Shown one piece after another: positions 59,761 to 64,000 of a stretch of 64,000 nucleotides of DNA; position 1 is the stretch's first letter, and every line of letters starts with the position of its first letter. A program made the position numbers and the translations under genes. Below the pieces are notes generated by a model, which ran no database searches, had not been told where the DNA came from, and was given only the letters and a program-made list of their open reading frames with translations. Source of the stretch: Petrolisthes cinctipes (taxonomy: Eukaryota; Arthropoda; Malacostraca; Decapoda; Porcellanidae); the NCBI GenBank assembly GCA_033782935.1, contig JAWQEG010000475.1, positions 326,501 through 390,500 of the forward strand, read 5' to 3'.

Positions 59761-60716
59761 CACATATTATAATTATAATAGGTGGAAAAGTAATGCAAAC
59801 AATTGAGCATATCACATAAAATTTATTCACAGTCTTTGTCACTATTAATTAAAGAACAAATCATCCAGGGAATCACTCTCCATGTTGATAATTACAGGAT
59901 GTACACGTTTGTAGATGTTATTAGTACACCAATACTCATCCTTCAAGTGTCACTACACCTTCCCATGTTGATAATTACAGGATGTACACGTTTGTAGATG
60001 TTATCAGTACACCAATACTCATCCTTCAAGTGTCACTACACCTTTCCATGTTGATAATTACAGGATGTACACGTTTGTAGATGTTATCAGTACACCAGTA
60101 CTCATCCTTCAAATCTCACTACACCTTCCCACACCTCCCTTGTTGTCATAAGCTTGGCTTTCTTTATCCTCGCCTTCAGATGTACACGAGTAAATCATCT
60201 GAGTATGATTAATATTCATTTTCATATCATTTCACATTCTAAAATATTTCCCCTCATAATAGTTTATTTTATTTTATTTACCAGTTATTTAAAAGGATTA
60301 TTATTTAATTCTCTTTTTGAACAATACAGTAAACACTTGTCATATATTTGGTACATATAATATTAGGATTACGAATACAACATAGATTGAAAAACCATAA
60401 TTTTATTTTAAATACGATAATACATTATTTATTACGAATACTATTAAATATAAATAGTCCTCTTTGTTAATAATACAATTATAATAAACTCATTAAACTA
60501 AGAACACAAATAACAATAAATATTTGGGTTAATAGATACAATAAATATACAAACCAAATTATTACATTATAATAAAATAAAATTAATATAATGTTTCCTC
60601 AATACAATACTACATTACAGAGCTACTGTATTACTACTATTAATTAAATATTTACATGTTTATAAAATAAAAACATTATAAATTAAAAGTAAAATAATGT
60701 GTCCTCAGTATAATAC

Positions 60717-61106
60717 TTATGCAAATCGTTTATTATATTGTTTTCTTTTTTTGGCTCTTCCTGTCTTTGGTTTCTTCTTTTCATTCTTTAGTATTTTTGG
60801 GGTTTGGTTTTTGACTTTACCAGCACGGGACAGTGAGCCGTGAACTTTACCTCCCTTCAGTGATACATTAACATCAATAATTACTGAGGTTAAAGTTGAC
60901 AAAAGTTGATTATCATTATTTAGTAATACTCCAGATGCATATAATTTAATATAATTAATTGGTATATAATCAACTTGACTGATAAATGTTCGTATGTGAG
61001 CCACTGTATGTCCTTGATATATGTCAAAAACGTGAGTCCCTAGAGAAGAACGAAGTAATAATTGCATCTGTAGTCTCTTGTTGGTATTGTTGTCATTAAG
61101 AGCCAT
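60717..61106 (-). CDS. FUBI-eS30 fusion protein (FAU-like), copy 5
   Basis: The protein is identical to copy 4, including the Tyr variant. Intron 61785 to 61108. The promoter is complete, so all five copies look equally able to be transcribed. Confidence 0.85.
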   Translation of the reverse strand: MALNDNNTNKRLQMQLLLRSSLGTHVFDIYQGHTVAHIRTFISQVDYIPINYIKLYASGVLLNNDNQLLSTLTSVIIDVNVSLKGGKVHGSLSRAGKVKNQTPKILKNEKKKPKTGRAKKRKQYNKRFA

Positions 61107-61154
61107 TCTGTGGAAGAAAATAACAATTAATATACAAGTAAATACAATGAATGA

Positions 61155-61575
61155 TATGTATTAATAGTGAAGAGGTATATAATTATAATTAATACAATGA
61201 ACAGCTGTATAATATTGTATTAATAGTGAAGAGGTATATAATTATAATTAATACAATGAACAGCTGTATAATATTGTATTAATAGTGAAGAGGTATATAA
61301 TTATAATTAATACAATGAACAGCTGTATAATATTGTATTAATAGTGAAGAGGTATATAATTATAATTAATACAATGAACAGCTGTATAATATTGTATTAA
61401 TAGTGAAGAGGTATATAATTATAATTAATACAATGAACAGCTGTATAATATTGTATTAATAGTGAAGAGGTATATAATTATAATTAATACAATGAACAGC
61501 TGTATAATATTGTATTAATAGTGAAGAGGTATATAATTATAATTAATTAATATACAACAGCTGTATAATATTGTA
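61155..61575. repeat. 59-bp intronic minisatellite, 6 copies plus 1 degenerate, U5
   Basis: Same unit and copy number as U4. Confidence 0.9.
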
Positions 61576-61873
61576 TTAATTAATAGTACAGGAACACAGT
61601 AATACTAAATTAATATATATTATATAATTATATAAGGTTTGGGTGATAAACATATCTTTCGTTAACTATTGTTGTAGTCACTTGGTAACTTTTCATAATT
61701 TATTCTTATTTTCTATTAATTCTTGTTATATTATTATATCCAATTGGTTTAATTAGTTATTTAATAATAGTTATATGGTTGTTACCTGTTAATGTTGGTT
61801 TGTGTTGTCAAATGGTAGTAGGGTTTATGGGAGTACATTTGTGTATGTCTCACCATATCAGAGTTGTAGTATG

Positions 61874-61990
61874 CAATGAGTCAACACACCTTGTACACTT
61901 CCTTATATACCTTTGACAGCAGCAGTCACGTGACTATCAACCAATCAACGTGAAGTATTTAAAATTTCATATTTCCTCCCCAACCAATCA
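61874..61990 (-). promoter_or_regulatory. Promoter of FAU-like copy 5
   Basis: Initiator at 61874-61879, TATA at 61901-61910, E-box at 61927-61932, CCAAT boxes beyond. Confidence 0.75.
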
Positions 61991-62671
61991 GATGCAAGGA
62001 TTTTCATTACGAATTTTCATAATTCTTCGTCTGACCAATGAGGTTCAAGAATTTGAGTAGGCTATGAATGACGGACTGTGATTGGTCAATATGACATTGT
62101 TCTTAAATAAATATAATATAATTATTATTATATTATTATTTAGACAAGTGCCAAAAATGTTAATTTGTATTCACATAATACAGTAATTCAATTATAATTG
62201 TTATTTGAATATTAAGTAAGTCAAAGTAATAATTACTCCTCATTCATTAGAATAATCAAGTTGAAACACGATTATCAACCAAAAATTCTCCATTTTGTTA
62301 TGACGTATTTTATCAATACTTTTAGGCTGTATATCGTTTGCTTTGATTTAAAATATTAATATTGTGGTTTATGTTATTTGAAATATGATGATATATATGA
62401 TAATAATATAATTATAAGCCAAAGTAACAATTACAACTAATTATTCATTAGGATAATCAAGTTGCAACATGATTATCCACCAAAATTTTTCTTCCACCTT
62501 CCATCTTAAAATATATATAAGGTATATATATTGAAGTTGTGTATATTTTGTGGTGACATATATGTCTATAATAAATATAACAATTCGAATTGCGTACAAA
62601 AACAATTTAGATAATAACAAATTATAATAAAACTTATAGCCTAGCTGACATATACAGTGTGTATCGCGATG

Positions 62672-63319
62672 TATAGCATTAACTTACACCAGAGATATAA
62701 AATATAATTTTGTGTATATTTTGTTGTATAAAGTATGCTGTGTGTGATCTCAGTAAAGTACAATGAATACTGATAAAAACTATTTTATCTTGTGTTGTCA
62801 AATGGAGGGAATGGAAGCCTTAATATGTTTTCGGACCAAAGAGGCCTTATTTATTTCATCTTAATAAATTTTATCATGATTGCAATATTTATGTGATGTT
62901 CTATAACGTACATTGAATCATATTTCCAATGCAGAATGATAATACCAGGCGTGTATAAGAAGAAAATCAGTGAAATGTAGGGAAATGCTGAGGCTTGCAT
63001 AAGTTGCAGGTAGAGTTTAAATTACCTATTTCGTCGAATATTATTTATAGGGGCCTGGTATTATCCCTCTGCAATGAAAATATGATTCAATGTACGTTAT
63101 AGAACATCACATAAATATTGCAATCATGATAAAATTTATTAAGATGAAATAATTGGTCCGAAAACATATTAGGCTTCCATTCCCTCCATTTGACAACACA
63201 AGTTAAAATAGTTTTTATCAGTATTCATTGTACTTTACTGAGATCACACACAGCATACTTTATACAACAAAATATACACAAAATTATATTTTATATCTCT
63301 GGTGCAAGTTAATGCTATA
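62672..63319. repeat. Long inverted repeat, U5, spacer flipped
   Basis: The spacer 62951-63052 is the reverse complement of the U1-U4 spacers. The right arm has lost about 15 bp (AAGGCCTCTTT region). Confidence 0.92.
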
Positions 63320-63444
63320 CGTTTTATGTCTATAATAAATATAACAATTCGAATTGCGTACAAAAACAATTTAGATTATAACAAATTATAATAAAACTTA
63401 TAGCCAAGCCTTGCCCTCTTGGTGATCTTCCGCCCAGACCCACC

Positions 63445-63735
63445 TGGCCTGTCCGGCCGCCGGAAAGGGTCGGGGTGAGAGGTGGCCGGTGTGTGTACTG
63501 TATGTGTGTGTTTTTCATCCGGCCAGGAGGACTGTTGTATCTGTCCGGCCGCCGGAAAGGGTCAGGGTGAGAGGTGGCCGGTGTGTGTACTGTATGTGTG
63601 TGTTTTTCATCCGGCCAGCAGGATTGTTGTATCTGTCCGGCCGCCGGAAAGGGTCGGTGTGAGAGGTGGCCGGTGTGTGTACTGTATGTGTGTGTTTTTC
63701 ATCCGGCCAGCAGGATTGTTGTATTGGCCGGATGA
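63445..63735. repeat. 92-bp GC-rich minisatellite, 3 copies, U5
   Basis: Three copies, followed by a TG run. Confidence 0.9.
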
Positions 63736-64000
63736 CAGTAATTCGTCCGGTTTGGCCTGCCAACTATGTGTGTGTGTGTGTGTGTATACCATACGTTCAG
63801 GTCAGGCCTCGCCTCAAGTTGTCCTTCACTATATACTTGGGTTTATTTATTTGACACATAAACTTACAAATTTGGAGTGTAACCCTCAACACCGTAAATA
63901 TACATAATTTTCCATTAATTACAAGGACGATAAATGACAAAGACCTCCAGGACATCTCCAATATCCGACCACAGATTGGTGTTAACATGACGGTAATACC

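Larger units (their letters stand above)
52029..60229. repeat. Large tandem unit U4, 8201 bp
   Basis: Carries a private 163-bp MITE in the right arm of its inverted repeat, the footprint at 59590, and the CT run retained as in U1. Confidence 0.95.
60230..64000. repeat. Large tandem unit U5, partial
   Basis: Cut by the window end after about 3.77 kb. The spacer of its inverted repeat is flipped relative to U1-U4. The array probably continues beyond the window. Confidence 0.95.

Overview
The window is AT-rich, gene-poor eukaryotic nuclear DNA crowded with microsatellites, minisatellites and small DNA transposons. Arthropod origin, perhaps a decapod crustacean, is an inference. It rests on dense CA, GA and GGT simple repeats, Tc1/mariner-like and PIF/Harbinger-like elements, a short run of the arthropod telomere-type CCTAA motif inside one element (about 18171-18187), and an insect-style TATA plus TCATT initiator promoter. 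No bacterial operon, rRNA, tRNA or CRISPR array was recognised.

Left part (1 to about 26044). This is a patchwork without a convincing intact host gene. It holds many minisatellites: an 11-copy array at 525-1345, a compound GGT array at 10780-12253, and an 8-copy array of perfect 30-bp palindromes at 15139-15420. It also holds TA-flanked MITEs (9314-9574, 13219-13591, 25457-25667, 25734-25942), TTAA-flanked elements with C-rich interiors (6116-7032), and a decayed non-LTR reverse transcriptase fragment (about 12690-13200). A 1.57-kb internally deleted PIF/Harbinger-like element lies at 17610-19174 with another TTAA-flanked element nested in it. Diverged, partly inverted pieces of the right-hand repeat unit sit at 7240-9830.

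Right part (about 26045-64000). Five head-to-tail copies of a large unit, four complete (8.0, 8.25, 9.7 and 8.2 kb) and one cut by the window end, fill the rest. I call them U1 to U5. Each carries on the minus strand one recognisable gene: a FAU-type fusion of a ubiquitin-like FUBI domain to ribosomal protein eS30. The promoter (CCAAT boxes, CACGTG E-box, TATA box, initiator), a non-coding first exon, an intron with good splice signals and one coding exon are visible in all five. The eS30 moiety stops about 16 residues early, and the stop overlaps a sequence one base away from an ideal splice donor. Each complete unit also holds a 278-bp-arm inverted repeat, a 92-bp GC-rich minisatellite, a TTAA-flanked C-rich element, a 46-bp minisatellite (14, 22, 15 and 13 copies), and a remnant of a TA-flanked MITE.

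The units act as natural replicates. Comparing them shows an intact MITE, an empty site and excision-type footprints at one locus. It also shows unit-specific insertions in U3 and U4, a shared deletion in U2 and U3, and an inversion of the hairpin spacer in U5. These paralogue comparisons, with the amplified FAU-like gene, are the main points of interest. Whether the array is real or partly an assembly effect cannot be decided from the sequence, although the unit-specific differences argue against simple duplication by the assembler.
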